Positions 1 through 6,505 of a stretch of DNA of 64,000 bases are shown in pieces (positions within the stretch are counted from its first letter, which is position 1; the number at the start of each line of letters is the position of its first letter). The notes under the pieces are model-generated. The model saw only the letters and a list, made by a program, of their open reading frames with translations. It was not told where the DNA came from and did not search any database. Position numbers and translations under genes: made by a program. Origin of the DNA: Rhodovastum sp963709085 (GTDB taxonomy: Bacteria; Pseudomonadota; Alphaproteobacteria; Acetobacterales; Acetobacteraceae); contig CAVPVB010000007.1 of assembly GCA_963709085.1 (NCBI GenBank), positions 2,542,001-2,606,000 of the forward strand, in the 5' to 3' direction.

Positions 1-607
1 CGCGGTAGGTGCGGCCCGGAACGATCACCCGGAACGGCAATTCGCGGCTGAGCATGGAGCGCGCCTGCACCGGCGAGGTGTGGGTGCGCAGCACGGGTCG
101 CCGGCCGCCGGGTTCCGGCGCGGGCACATAGAACGTGTCCATGTCCTCGCGCGCGGCATGGTGTGCCGGGATGTTGAGCGCCGAGAAATTGAGCCAGTCG
201 CTTTCGATGTCCGGGCCTTCGGCGATCTCGAACCCCATGGCGCCGAAGATCGCCGCCATTTCCTCCATCGTCCGGCTGATCGGGTGGATCAGGCCGGCGG
301 CGGCCGGGCGGGGCGGCAGGGTGACGTCCAGGCGCTCGGCGGCCAGGCGGGCGTCCAGCGCGGCTGCATCGAGGGATGCGCGGCGGGCCTCGATGGCGGC
401 GCCGAGTTCGTCCTTCAGCACATTCAGCGCGGCGCCCCGGGTGCGGCGTTCCTCCGGCGAGGCGCGGCCGAGTTCCTTCAGCAGGGCGGTGAGGCGGCCG
501 CTCTTGCCGAGCACGCCGACGCGCACGGCATCCCACGCCCGCAGGTCGGCGGCGGCGGCAAGGGCCGCATCGGTTTCGGTCTTCAGCGCCTGGAGATCGT
601 CGCTCAT
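1..607 (-). CDS. pheS: Phenylalanyl-tRNA synthetase alpha subunit, N-terminal part
   Basis: Cytoplasmic class II aminoacyl-tRNA synthetase subunit that charges tRNA-Phe as an alpha2beta2 complex with PheT. About 202 codons are present before the gene runs off the left edge. The start is the ATG at 607, giving MSDDLQALKTETDAAL. Residues 1-100 are the Ala/Arg-rich helical arm typical of PheS. The catalytic domain then begins, with SRTMEEMAAIFGAMGF, the DTFYVP segment and RTHTSPVQARSM, all hallmarks of bacterial PheS. It lies 97 bp downstream of rplT in the usual rpmI-rplT-pheS order, with an intrinsic terminator in the gap that could act as an attenuator. Family assignment is secure. Confidence 0.96.
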   Translation of the reverse strand, partial: MSDDLQALKTETDAALAAAADLRAWDAVRVGVLGKSGRLTALLKELGRASPEERRTRGAALNVLKDELGAAIEARRASLDAAALDARLAAERLDVTLPPRPAAAGLIHPISRTMEEMAAIFGAMGFEIAEGPDIESDWLNFSALNIPAHHAAREDMDTFYVPAPEPGGRRPVLRTHTSPVQARSMLSRELPFRVIVPGRTYR

Positions 608-622
608 TGTTATAATCCGTGC

Positions 623-649
623 AAAAAAGGCCGCCCTGCGGGGGCGGCC
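623..649 (-). terminator. Intrinsic terminator/attenuator between rplT and pheS
   Basis: Read on the minus strand this is a perfect 8-bp stem (GGGCCGCC-type, arms 642-649 and 629-636) with a 5-nt loop followed directly by six T residues. It sits after rplT and before the pheS start, so it would end or attenuate transcription from the ribosomal-protein genes into pheS. No Phe-rich leader peptide is visible in the gap. Confidence 0.85.
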
Positions 650-704
650 CTTTGCGTGATCGATCGTCGGGGTCCCTTACGCGGGCAGCCTGGCCCAGGA
701 ACCT

Positions 705-1079
705 TTACGAACTTGCCGGAGCCTGCGGAAGGGCGGCCTTCACCTTGTTGACGATCTCGCCGAAGGAGGCAGGGTCGTCATAGGCGATGGCGGCCAGCAC
801 CTTGCGGTCCAGCTCGATCCCCGCGTTGTGCAGCCCGGCGATGAACCGGGAATAGGTGATGCCATGCTCGCGGACGGCGGCGTTGATGCGCTGAATCCAC
901 AGGCCGCGGAACTCGCGCTTCTTAACCCGCCGGTCGCGGTAGGCATACTGGAGCGACTTCTCCAGCCGCTCGAGGGCAATGCGGTAGCTGGTTGAGGACC
1001 GGCCGACGAAGCCCTTGGAGGCATCGAGGACCTTCTTGTGGCGGGCGTGGGTGGTAACGCCCCGTTTGACGCGTGCCAT
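705..1079 (-). CDS. rplT: 50S ribosomal protein L20
   Basis: Large-subunit ribosomal protein that binds 23S rRNA early in assembly. It is 124 aa, close to the normal family length, and starts MARVKRGVTTHARHKKVL. The basic N-terminal tail, SYRIALERLEKSLQYAYRDR, and REFRGLWIQRINAAVREHG are canonical L20. It begins 12 bp after rpmI and shares its operon. In many bacteria L20 represses its own operon by binding a leader RNA; no such site was identified here. The C-terminal ALPQAPASS is slightly extended. Confidence 0.98.
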   Translation of the reverse strand: MARVKRGVTTHARHKKVLDASKGFVGRSSTSYRIALERLEKSLQYAYRDRRVKKREFRGLWIQRINAAVREHGITYSRFIAGLHNAGIELDRKVLAAIAYDDPASFGEIVNKVKAALPQAPASS

Positions 1080-1091
1080 GTGTGTGCCTCC

Positions 1092-1295
1092 TCAACCCAG
1101 CCCGTAGGGGGCCCACTGCTTGACGGTCAGGCCGTCGGCGTGGGTGAGGGTCTGGCTGCCGCGGTTCTGGCGCTTCATTTTCTGCGGTCGGTTGATCAGG
1201 CCATGGCGCTTGTTGCCGGGGCCGGCGAGGACCTTTCCGGTGCCGGTGATCTTGAAGCGCTTCTTGACCGATGACTTGGTCTTCATCTTGGGCAT
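1092..1295 (-). CDS. rpmI: 50S ribosomal protein L35
   Basis: Small basic ribosomal protein of 67 aa, starting MPKMKTKSSVKKRFKITGTG and containing the family signature GKVLAGPGNKRHGLINRPQ. A purine-rich ribosome site (AGGAGA) lies just upstream. It is the first gene of the rpmI-rplT-pheS cluster here. infC, which often precedes rpmI, is absent; instead an own promoter and then two ISs lie upstream. Confidence 0.98.
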   Translation of the reverse strand: MPKMKTKSSVKKRFKITGTGKVLAGPGNKRHGLINRPQKMKRQNRGSQTLTHADGLTVKQWAPYGLG

Positions 1296-1382
1296 TTGGG
1301 TCTCCTGAACTGCGTGGCCTGCGGTGCGCAGGCGTCGCGGCCGGGCATGCCCACACAGGCCCGGCGCGCAAACGAGGGCGGG

Positions 1383-1411
1383 CTTATAGCGGCGGGCGTT
1401 TGGGGGCGCAA
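1383..1411 (-). promoter_or_regulatory. Sigma-70-type promoter of rpmI-rplT-pheS
   Basis: On the minus strand TTGCGC (1411-1406) and TATAAG (1388-1383) are separated by exactly 17 bp, leaving a leader of about 80 nt before rpmI. The tRNA-Ser gene has the same architecture (TTGCGG, 17 bp, TATAAG). The target duplication of the first IS lies 9 bp upstream of the -35 box, so the core promoter is intact. Confidence 0.7.
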
Positions 1412-1429
1412 GGACCTGAGGTGGCGATC

Positions 1430-2670
1430 CAGGGCGATTCGGTTCTGAATCCTCTTAAAGATAGTGCTGGCGACGCGGCGGCTCCCGGATTCAAGATGTT
1501 GTGCGAATCAGGTCGGGAGCTTCGCAGATGTCGCTGTTGGTCGGTCAGGTTGGCAGTCTGTGGCATGCGCTGGCGTCGGTGCCGGACCACCGGCGAGCGG
1601 AGGGCAAGCGCTATCCGCTGGCGAGCTTGCTGCTGATTGCCGTGGCAGCGCTGCTGTCGGGTCGGCGCGACCAGTTAGGTATCGTGCGCTGGGGCCGAAA
1701 ACTGACCGCGGAGGCGCTGGCGAGCATCGGGATCAGTCGTGCTCGAGTTCCCGCGCCGTCGGTGTGGTGCGAGTTGTTCAAGGGATTGGATGTCGATGCC
1801 CTGGAACGCGCGCTGGGCAACTGGGTGCGCGGCGAGCAACCGGCGGGCCATGTCGCGATCGATGGCAAGGGGCTGCGCGGCAGTGCCACGGCAAAATCCA
1901 CGGGGGTCCACCTGTTGGCGGCATTCAGCGCGTCGCTGCAAGGCGTGATCGGCCAGTTGGCGGTAGCACCGGATGGCAACGAGATCACTGCGGCGCTGCA
2001 ATTGCTGAAGACGTTGTCGCTCAAGGACGTGATCATCACCGGCGATGCCATTTTCACCCAGAAGGAGATTTGCCGCACCATCATCGACGGAGGCGGTGAC
2101 TACTTCTTCACCGTCAAAGACAACCAACCGGCGCTGAAAGCGGACATTGCCCTGGCCTTCGGGCCGATTTCCCCCCTCTGCCGAATGGTCGCCGCCGCCT
2201 GACCTGCGGCAGACGGAAACGATCGAGAAAGGCCATGGCCGGATCGAGACCCGCCGGTTGGAAGTCACGGCCACGCTGGCCGGGCATCTGAGCCCCTCCT
2301 GGAAGGGTTTGGCACAGGTCTGCCGCATTACCCGCGAACGGATCGTGCGCGGCAAGGCCAGCACCGAGACGGTTTACGCGATCACCAGCCTGACCGCGGA
2401 TAAAGCGAGCGCCGCACGTTTGCTCGAATTGTCGCGCGAGCACTGGGGCATCGAGAACAAGCTGCATTACGTCCGCGATGTCACCTGCCGTGAGGACCAG
2501 GCACGCACCAACGCTGGCCATGCTCCGCAGGTGCTCGCCGCCTTGCGCAATGCAAAGCTGACGCTCCTTCGCCGCCTTGGCTTCAAGCCGGTCGAAGGAA
2601 TCGAACACTTCGCCGAGCACCGGCAGGCCGCTATCGACGCCGTCAGCGCCAAGAGAACCGAATGACCCTG
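1430..2670 (+). mobile_element. ISAs1-family element (type 1), 1241 bp, transposase frameshifted
   Basis: Ends are inverted repeats, CAGGGCGATTCGGTTCTG at the left and CAGGGTCATTCGGTTCTC (complement) at the right, 15 of 18 matching. It is flanked by a perfect 10-bp target duplication GGTGGCGATC at 1420-1429 and 2671-2680. It carries one transposase reading frame split by a frameshift. The right-hand duplication overlaps the target used by the next element. Confidence 0.93.
1528..2665 (+). pseudogene. ISAs1-family transposase, frameshifted
   Basis: DDE transposase. The start is taken as ATG 1528 (MSLLVGQVGSLWHALASVPD), which has a GGGAG site upstream. The first part holds VPDHRRAEGKRYPL, the catalytic Asp in HVAIDGKGLRG, the second Asp in VIITGDAIFTQKE and VKDNQPALKADIALAFG. 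The second part, in the +1 frame, continues with ETIEKGHGRIETRRLEV and the catalytic Glu in REHWGIENKLHYVRD. The shift falls at the run of six C residues near 2171, so a one-base insertion is likely. Programmed shifting is not excluded but has no known precedent in this family. Confidence 0.9.
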
Positions 2671-2681
2671 GGTGGCGATCA

Positions 2682-3888
2682 CAGGGCTATCGCATTTGGC
2701 GCCCGGCCTGGGTGAGCAGGCGTAGGAGGAAGCTGTCGTCCCAGCCTGCTCGCTTGAGCTTGCTCTTCATTGACGCCTTGGAGCCTTCGAGCTTGGCCAG
2801 GTTGATGGCCATACGGCGCAATAGAGCGATGTTCTCCGGCCCGTTATCCAAGCGGTTCCGGGTCTGGTCCTCGTTCATGGTGACGTCGAGCACCCAGTGC
2901 AGACCGTTCTCAACCCCCCAATGGCTGCGGACAGCGTCGCCGAAACGCACTGCGTTGAGCGGTGTGCTGAGCAGATAGTAGGCGGTTTCGCTGGTAACCT
3001 TGGCGCCGACTTCGCGCATGCGGACCACCTTGCCGATGGCGGCCAGTCCCGGCCAGGTATGGCGCTCCTGCAGCCAGTCGATCTCGGTCGAGACCATGCT
3101 GGTGCGGGTCTCGATGCGGCCGTGGTCGCCGTCAACGGTGGTATGGGTGACCTCGGCCGCGCGCTGCGGGTCGTCCAGGAAGAGGCGGACGTCCTCGTAG
3201 AGGCTGGGCTGGTTACCCTTCAGCGCCAGCACGTAGTCGCCGCCTTGTTCGACCACCTGCGCAGCAATGGCGCGTTGGCAGTTGATGGCATCCGCGGTGA
3301 CGATGCAGCCCTTGAGCGACAGCATTTCCAGCAGCTTCGGTACCGCCGTGATCTCGTTCGACTTGCCGTCCACGGCCAGTTGCCCGAGAACCAACCGCTG
3401 ATCCGCAGCCCAGGCACTGATCAAATGCAGCGGCGACTTGCCCGACGCGCGGTCGAAGGAATGCCGCAGCGTCTTGCCATCGATCGCTACCACGCCCTGG
3501 ATGGTCTCGGCAAAGCGCTGCATGAAGGTCTGGAAGGCGGCGTGGAACCGCTTCGGATCGAGCAGACGGAACACCCGGCTGAACGTGTCGTGGCTCGGGA
3601 TGCCGTGCTTCAGGCGCAGGAACTGCCGCAGGAATGGCTCCTTCGACTGCCCGAACAGCGCCATGTCCGAGCAGTCCTCGCCGCCGCAGAGCACCGTGCA
3701 AAGCGCGATGATCAGCAACTCGTGCAGGTTGTGGCGGGCATTCGGCCGGCGCGGGTCGTCAACGCCCGCGAAGCACCCGACGAAATCCTCCATGGGCCGA
3801 TCCTCCGATCAATCCCATGCTTCGAATCCATCCGCCCCAGCCCACGCAAGCCCCTACCGTCAAGGATTTCCCATATGCGAATCCCCTG
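2682..3888 (-). mobile_element. ISAs1-family element (type A), copy 1, 1207 bp
   Basis: Ends are imperfect inverted repeats, CAGGGCTATCGCATTTGG and (complement of the other end) CAGGGGATTCGCATATGG. A 10-bp target duplication GTGGCGATCA is at 2672-2681 and 3889-3898. A second, nearly identical copy is at 42646-43852 in the opposite orientation. It inserted into the right-hand target duplication of the preceding ISAs1 element, giving a tandem pair of unrelated copies. Confidence 0.95.
2687..3793 (-). CDS. ISAs1-family transposase (type A)
   Basis: Intact 368-aa DDE transposase starting MEDFVGCFAGVDDPRRPNAR. N-terminal domain with DDPRRPNARHNLHELLIIAL; catalytic Asp in VVAIDGKTLRHSFDRA; second Asp in IVTADAINCQRAIAAQVV; catalytic Glu in SHWGVENGLHWVLDV. 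The C-terminus is a basic tail. It differs from the copy at 42741-43847 at one residue seen by eye (SDMALFGQ against SDMTLFGQ), so one copy is a recent product of the other or of a shared parent. Confidence 0.96.
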   Translation of the reverse strand: MEDFVGCFAGVDDPRRPNARHNLHELLIIALCTVLCGGEDCSDMALFGQSKEPFLRQFLRLKHGIPSHDTFSRVFRLLDPKRFHAAFQTFMQRFAETIQGVVAIDGKTLRHSFDRASGKSPLHLISAWAADQRLVLGQLAVDGKSNEITAVPKLLEMLSLKGCIVTADAINCQRAIAAQVVEQGGDYVLALKGNQPSLYEDVRLFLDDPQRAAEVTHTTVDGDHGRIETRTSMVSTEIDWLQERHTWPGLAAIGKVVRMREVGAKVTSETAYYLLSTPLNAVRFGDAVRSHWGVENGLHWVLDVTMNEDQTRNRLDNGPENIALLRRMAINLAKLEGSKASMKSKLKRAGWDDSFLLRLLTQAGRQMR

Positions 3889-3967
3889 GTGGCGATCAGA
3901 GAAACCGGCCCGGCTTGATTGCTTCCTGGCGGAAATGGCGATTGGGTTGAGGAGTTCTGGATGGGCG

Positions 3968-3996
3968 TTGCGGTGAGCGGCGGCAGTCCCTATAAG
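3968..3996 (+). promoter_or_regulatory. Promoter of tRNA-Ser
   Basis: TTGCGG (3968-3973), 17-bp spacer, TATAAG (3991-3996). The tRNA begins 18 bp after the -10 box, which suits a short 5' leader. Confidence 0.7.
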
Positions 3997-4014
3997 GCGC
4001 GCGCCGCTGGTTTG

Positions 4015-4104
<90 letters not shown>

Positions 4105-4294
4105 GTATCCAGATCAAGTCATTGAATTTCCTTGGTTCTTAAATCCGCCCTCCGGTCCGTCCCGCCATCTTTCCCACCAACCCGCGCCGGATAGGGGCGA
4201 AAGAGGGCGAACGGAAGCGGTCAGGTTGCTCCGGATCGCCCGGCGCCGACAGGCTCGGCGGATCGTTAGCTTGCCGCACGGAACGAACCGCGCC

Positions 4295-4792
4295 ATGCTT
4301 CCTTACCCCTGCACGGGAGGTATGGCGGTGGCGCTGCTGTGGGTGCTGTTCGCGGTGTGGGCGCTGTGGCTGTGGCTCAGCGGGCACTGGTTCGGGCGCG
4401 TGCTGGCGTTTCTGGTGTTCGGAGGCGGGGGTGCCGTGATGGCGCTGGTTATCCTGGGACCGGAAGGGCCAACGGTCGCGCTGCCCGGTGCTGCTGGCGC
4501 ACTTGTCGCGGCTTGGTTGATCGCGGCACTGCCGCATTGGATTCGCGACGCAGCGGTTAGGCGGGACAAGGCTCTGGTTGCCGAGATGCTGGATGGCGTC
4601 ACGTGGGCAAAAAATCACAGCGTGCCGGACGATCCAAATCTCTATGATCGAAATCAAACTTTGCTGCTGCGCGGAGAAAATGAAGATACGATAAGATCAA
4701 ATTTCTTAAGGTGGGCAGTATTTTTTCTAATCATATCACTTATTATTGCAATGATATTTGATGTTATCCGGTTTTTTATAATAGGTTCTTGA
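4295..4792 (+). CDS. Small multi-pass membrane protein
   Basis: Start taken as ATG 4295; ATG 4322 is an alternative. About 165 aa. Hydrophobic segments: VALLWVLFAVWALWLWL, VLAFLVFGGGGAVMALVIL and ALVAAWLIAAL in the N-terminal half, then a polar stretch (about residues 95-135), then a last segment, WAVFFLIISLIIAMIFDVI. The 3' third is clearly AT-richer than its surroundings. It is the only plus-strand gene in the element and lies next to the tRNA end, a usual place for cargo. No family recognised. Confidence 0.6.
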   Translation: MLPYPCTGGMAVALLWVLFAVWALWLWLSGHWFGRVLAFLVFGGGGAVMALVILGPEGPTVALPGAAGALVAAWLIAALPHWIRDAAVRRDKALVAEMLDGVTWAKNHSVPDDPNLYDRNQTLLLRGENEDTIRSNFLRWAVFFLIISLIIAMIFDVIRFFIIGS

Positions 4793-4817
4793 CTTTTGAG
4801 GGCGTTGATGGGCGGCA

Positions 4818-5081
4818 CTACACCGCCTCGCACAGCCGCTTTGCCCCTGCCTTCAGTTCGCGGATCAGCGCCCGCAGTTCACGCGCAGCGGCACCGCGGC
4901 CACCGTGAACCGTCCGGGCCGCCCGAATCCGCGCCAGCCCCTCGGCCGTGCGCGGGCCGGTGCTGCACCCTCCATGAAGGCGACAGCGCCCGTTCGGCAT
5001 CGGCCAGCGGAGGCAGGGGACGCCGGCCCGCGTCCGCGCACCGCACCGGCCCTCCATGGGGTTCTGCTCCGGATCGGACAC
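4818..5081 (-). CDS. HGGxSTG-type small zinc-binding-like protein
   Basis: 87 aa starting MSDPEQNPMEGRCGARTRAG. It has a Cys/His motif, CGARTRAGVPCLRWPMPNGR followed by CRLHGG, then CSTGPRTAEGLARIRAARTVHG. This matches the short HGG-STGP-EGL-RIR proteins common in alphaproteobacterial prophages and islands. The biochemical role is unknown; the C-x6-8-C-x8-10-C-x2-H pattern suggests metal binding. It begins 2 bp after the stop of the preceding gene, so the two are probably cotranslated. A protein with the same Cys/His pattern is found in the tRNA-Thr element at 55664-56197. Confidence 0.7.
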   Translation of the reverse strand: MSDPEQNPMEGRCGARTRAGVPCLRWPMPNGRCRLHGGCSTGPRTAEGLARIRAARTVHGGRGAAARELRALIRELKAGAKRLCEAV

Positions 5082-5083
5082 CG

Positions 5084-5707
5084 CTACCCCTCCCCCCTGC
5101 CATGGACGCCAGCGCCAGCCGCTACCGTGCCGACAATGGCTTGCCCGCCGTCCTGCACCACCACCCGCTCAACCCGGACAACCTGCGGCCCCTTGCCTCG
5201 CTTGCGCTCCAGGGCCTCCAACATATCGGTCATGCCGCGCGCCAGGTTCGCGCCGTCTTTGCGCAGCCTGCTGGCGATGTCGGGCGGTTGATTGGGCAGC
5301 ATCGCCCGGCGCAGGCATTCCATTGAGGTGAAGTGCAGCGCCGTCGCCTGCGCCGCCAACATGCCCTCGATCTCGTCCTTGGGCTTGAACGCGGCCAGGG
5401 CCGCGGCGACAGCGGCCAGCCGTGCGGCCTCCCCGTCGCGCTCGGTTGGCGGGCGGACGCACAGCAGCGTTTCAACGAGGATGGTGGCATTGAAGTCGTC
5501 ATCTGCCGATCCGCCAAGCGCCCCAACCGCGCCAGCCGTCAGGGTGATTTCCCCCGTCGTCCCGGCCGGCGTGGATTTGATCGTCATGCGCGGCGGGGCC
5601 GCCTTGCCCGGTCCCGCCTGTGTCGCATCGGGGGCGATCGCTACGGGAGCTGCAGCGGCGACGGATGCGGGCACGCGCCGTGTTCCGGAAGCTGTTGGTT
5701 TGCTCAT
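5084..5707 (-). CDS. Hypothetical island protein
   Basis: 207 aa from ATG 5707, chosen because GGAGAG lies upstream and the ATG overlaps the previous stop. Residues 1-45 are Ala/Pro-rich and low-complexity. The middle, MTIKSTPAGTTGEITLTAGA and DDDFNATILVETLLCVRPP, looks folded. The C-terminal half is helical (LHFTSMECLRRAMLPNQPP, RLRKDGANLARGMTDMLEAL). No family recognised. It lies between the HGGxSTG gene and the repeat-bearing gene in one transcription unit. Confidence 0.65.
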   Translation of the reverse strand: MSKPTASGTRRVPASVAAAAPVAIAPDATQAGPGKAAPPRMTIKSTPAGTTGEITLTAGAVGALGGSADDDFNATILVETLLCVRPPTERDGEAARLAAVAAALAAFKPKDEIEGMLAAQATALHFTSMECLRRAMLPNQPPDIASRLRKDGANLARGMTDMLEALERKRGKGPQVVRVERVVVQDGGQAIVGTVAAGAGVHGRGEG

Positions 5708-6505
5708 GGTGCGTTCTCTCCTTCTGTGGGCAGCCAGTGCCGCCCAAATCCCAGCAGCCACCCCGCCTCGGTTTCGGTCGGTTCGCCGGCGCCGCCGATA
5801 AGCGCCTCGCCCTCGGCATCGAGGAGCGCCCGGAGCTCGCCCACCACCGCCAGCGCCGCAGCCACCACCCGTGGCGGGCAACGGTGCGTCGGCCCGATCC
5901 GCACCACCTCGGCATCGAGCCACACCAGGCAGTGCAGATCGTCGCGCAGGTAGCGGAGCAGGGCGGCAGCTTCGGTCGGCACTCCCTCCGCATTCCCGCC
6001 AACATCATCATTTTCACGGGTCCCACGGGTCCCACGGGTCCCCGCAGCCTGAAACCCGCGGATTTCCTCGGTTTTCGCGCCACCGGAACCGGGACCCGTA
6101 GCCAAGGGGTCACGGGTCCCACGGGTCCCCGGCACCGGAAGCCCGCGGGTTTCCTCGGTTCTTGCGTCGCGGGTTTCAGGCCTTACCTTTACCCGCATCG
6201 TGGCAAAGCCCTGCGCTACTATAGAACGACATCATGTCGATCCGCAGCCGAGCGCCGAAAATGGCAGATTTTCCAAATGCCCGTTGCGAAAGCGGGCGTA
6301 TGCTGCACCTGCGTTCCAAGGGGCTTCCCTCAGCTACGGCGCACAGATGGCTAGGCTAACATAATGATAAAATTGTATCTTTCTAGATGCGGGTAAAGGT
6401 AAGGGTTTCAGGCCCCGTGTCCTCCGGGACCCGTGGGACCCGTGAAGTTTGAACCGGGAGCGCCGCATCGGCGTCGGCCAGCGCGCGCAGATCAGCGAGC
6501 GCCAT
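5704..6505 (-). pseudogene. Repeat-bearing hypothetical gene split by a MITE
   Basis: The original gene starts at ATG 6505, inside the 3' end of the DUF927 gene (4-bp-type coupling), with MALADLRALADADAALPVQT. A 222-bp MITE (6182-6403) plus a 10-bp duplication interrupts it; removing them joins EDTGPETR to DARTEETRGLPVPG in frame. The insertion is not a multiple of three, but the MITE end supplies a new in-frame ATG at 6198 (MRVKVRPETRD), so a shortened 164-aa protein can still be made. The N-terminal region carries 9-bp tandem DNA repeats read as GTRGTR. The C-terminal part (VGELRALLDAEGEALIGGAG) is helical. Function unknown. Confidence 0.75.
6182..6403. mobile_element. 222-bp MITE, copy 1
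   Basis: The terminal inverted repeats are perfect over the outer 17 bp (CTTACCTTTACCCGCAT). A 10-bp target duplication GGTTTCAGGC is at 6172-6181 and 6404-6413. There is no coding capacity. A second copy at 62897-63118 differs by one base seen by eye. The outer bases and duplication length match the IS4-family element at 26807-28270. Confidence 0.95.
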
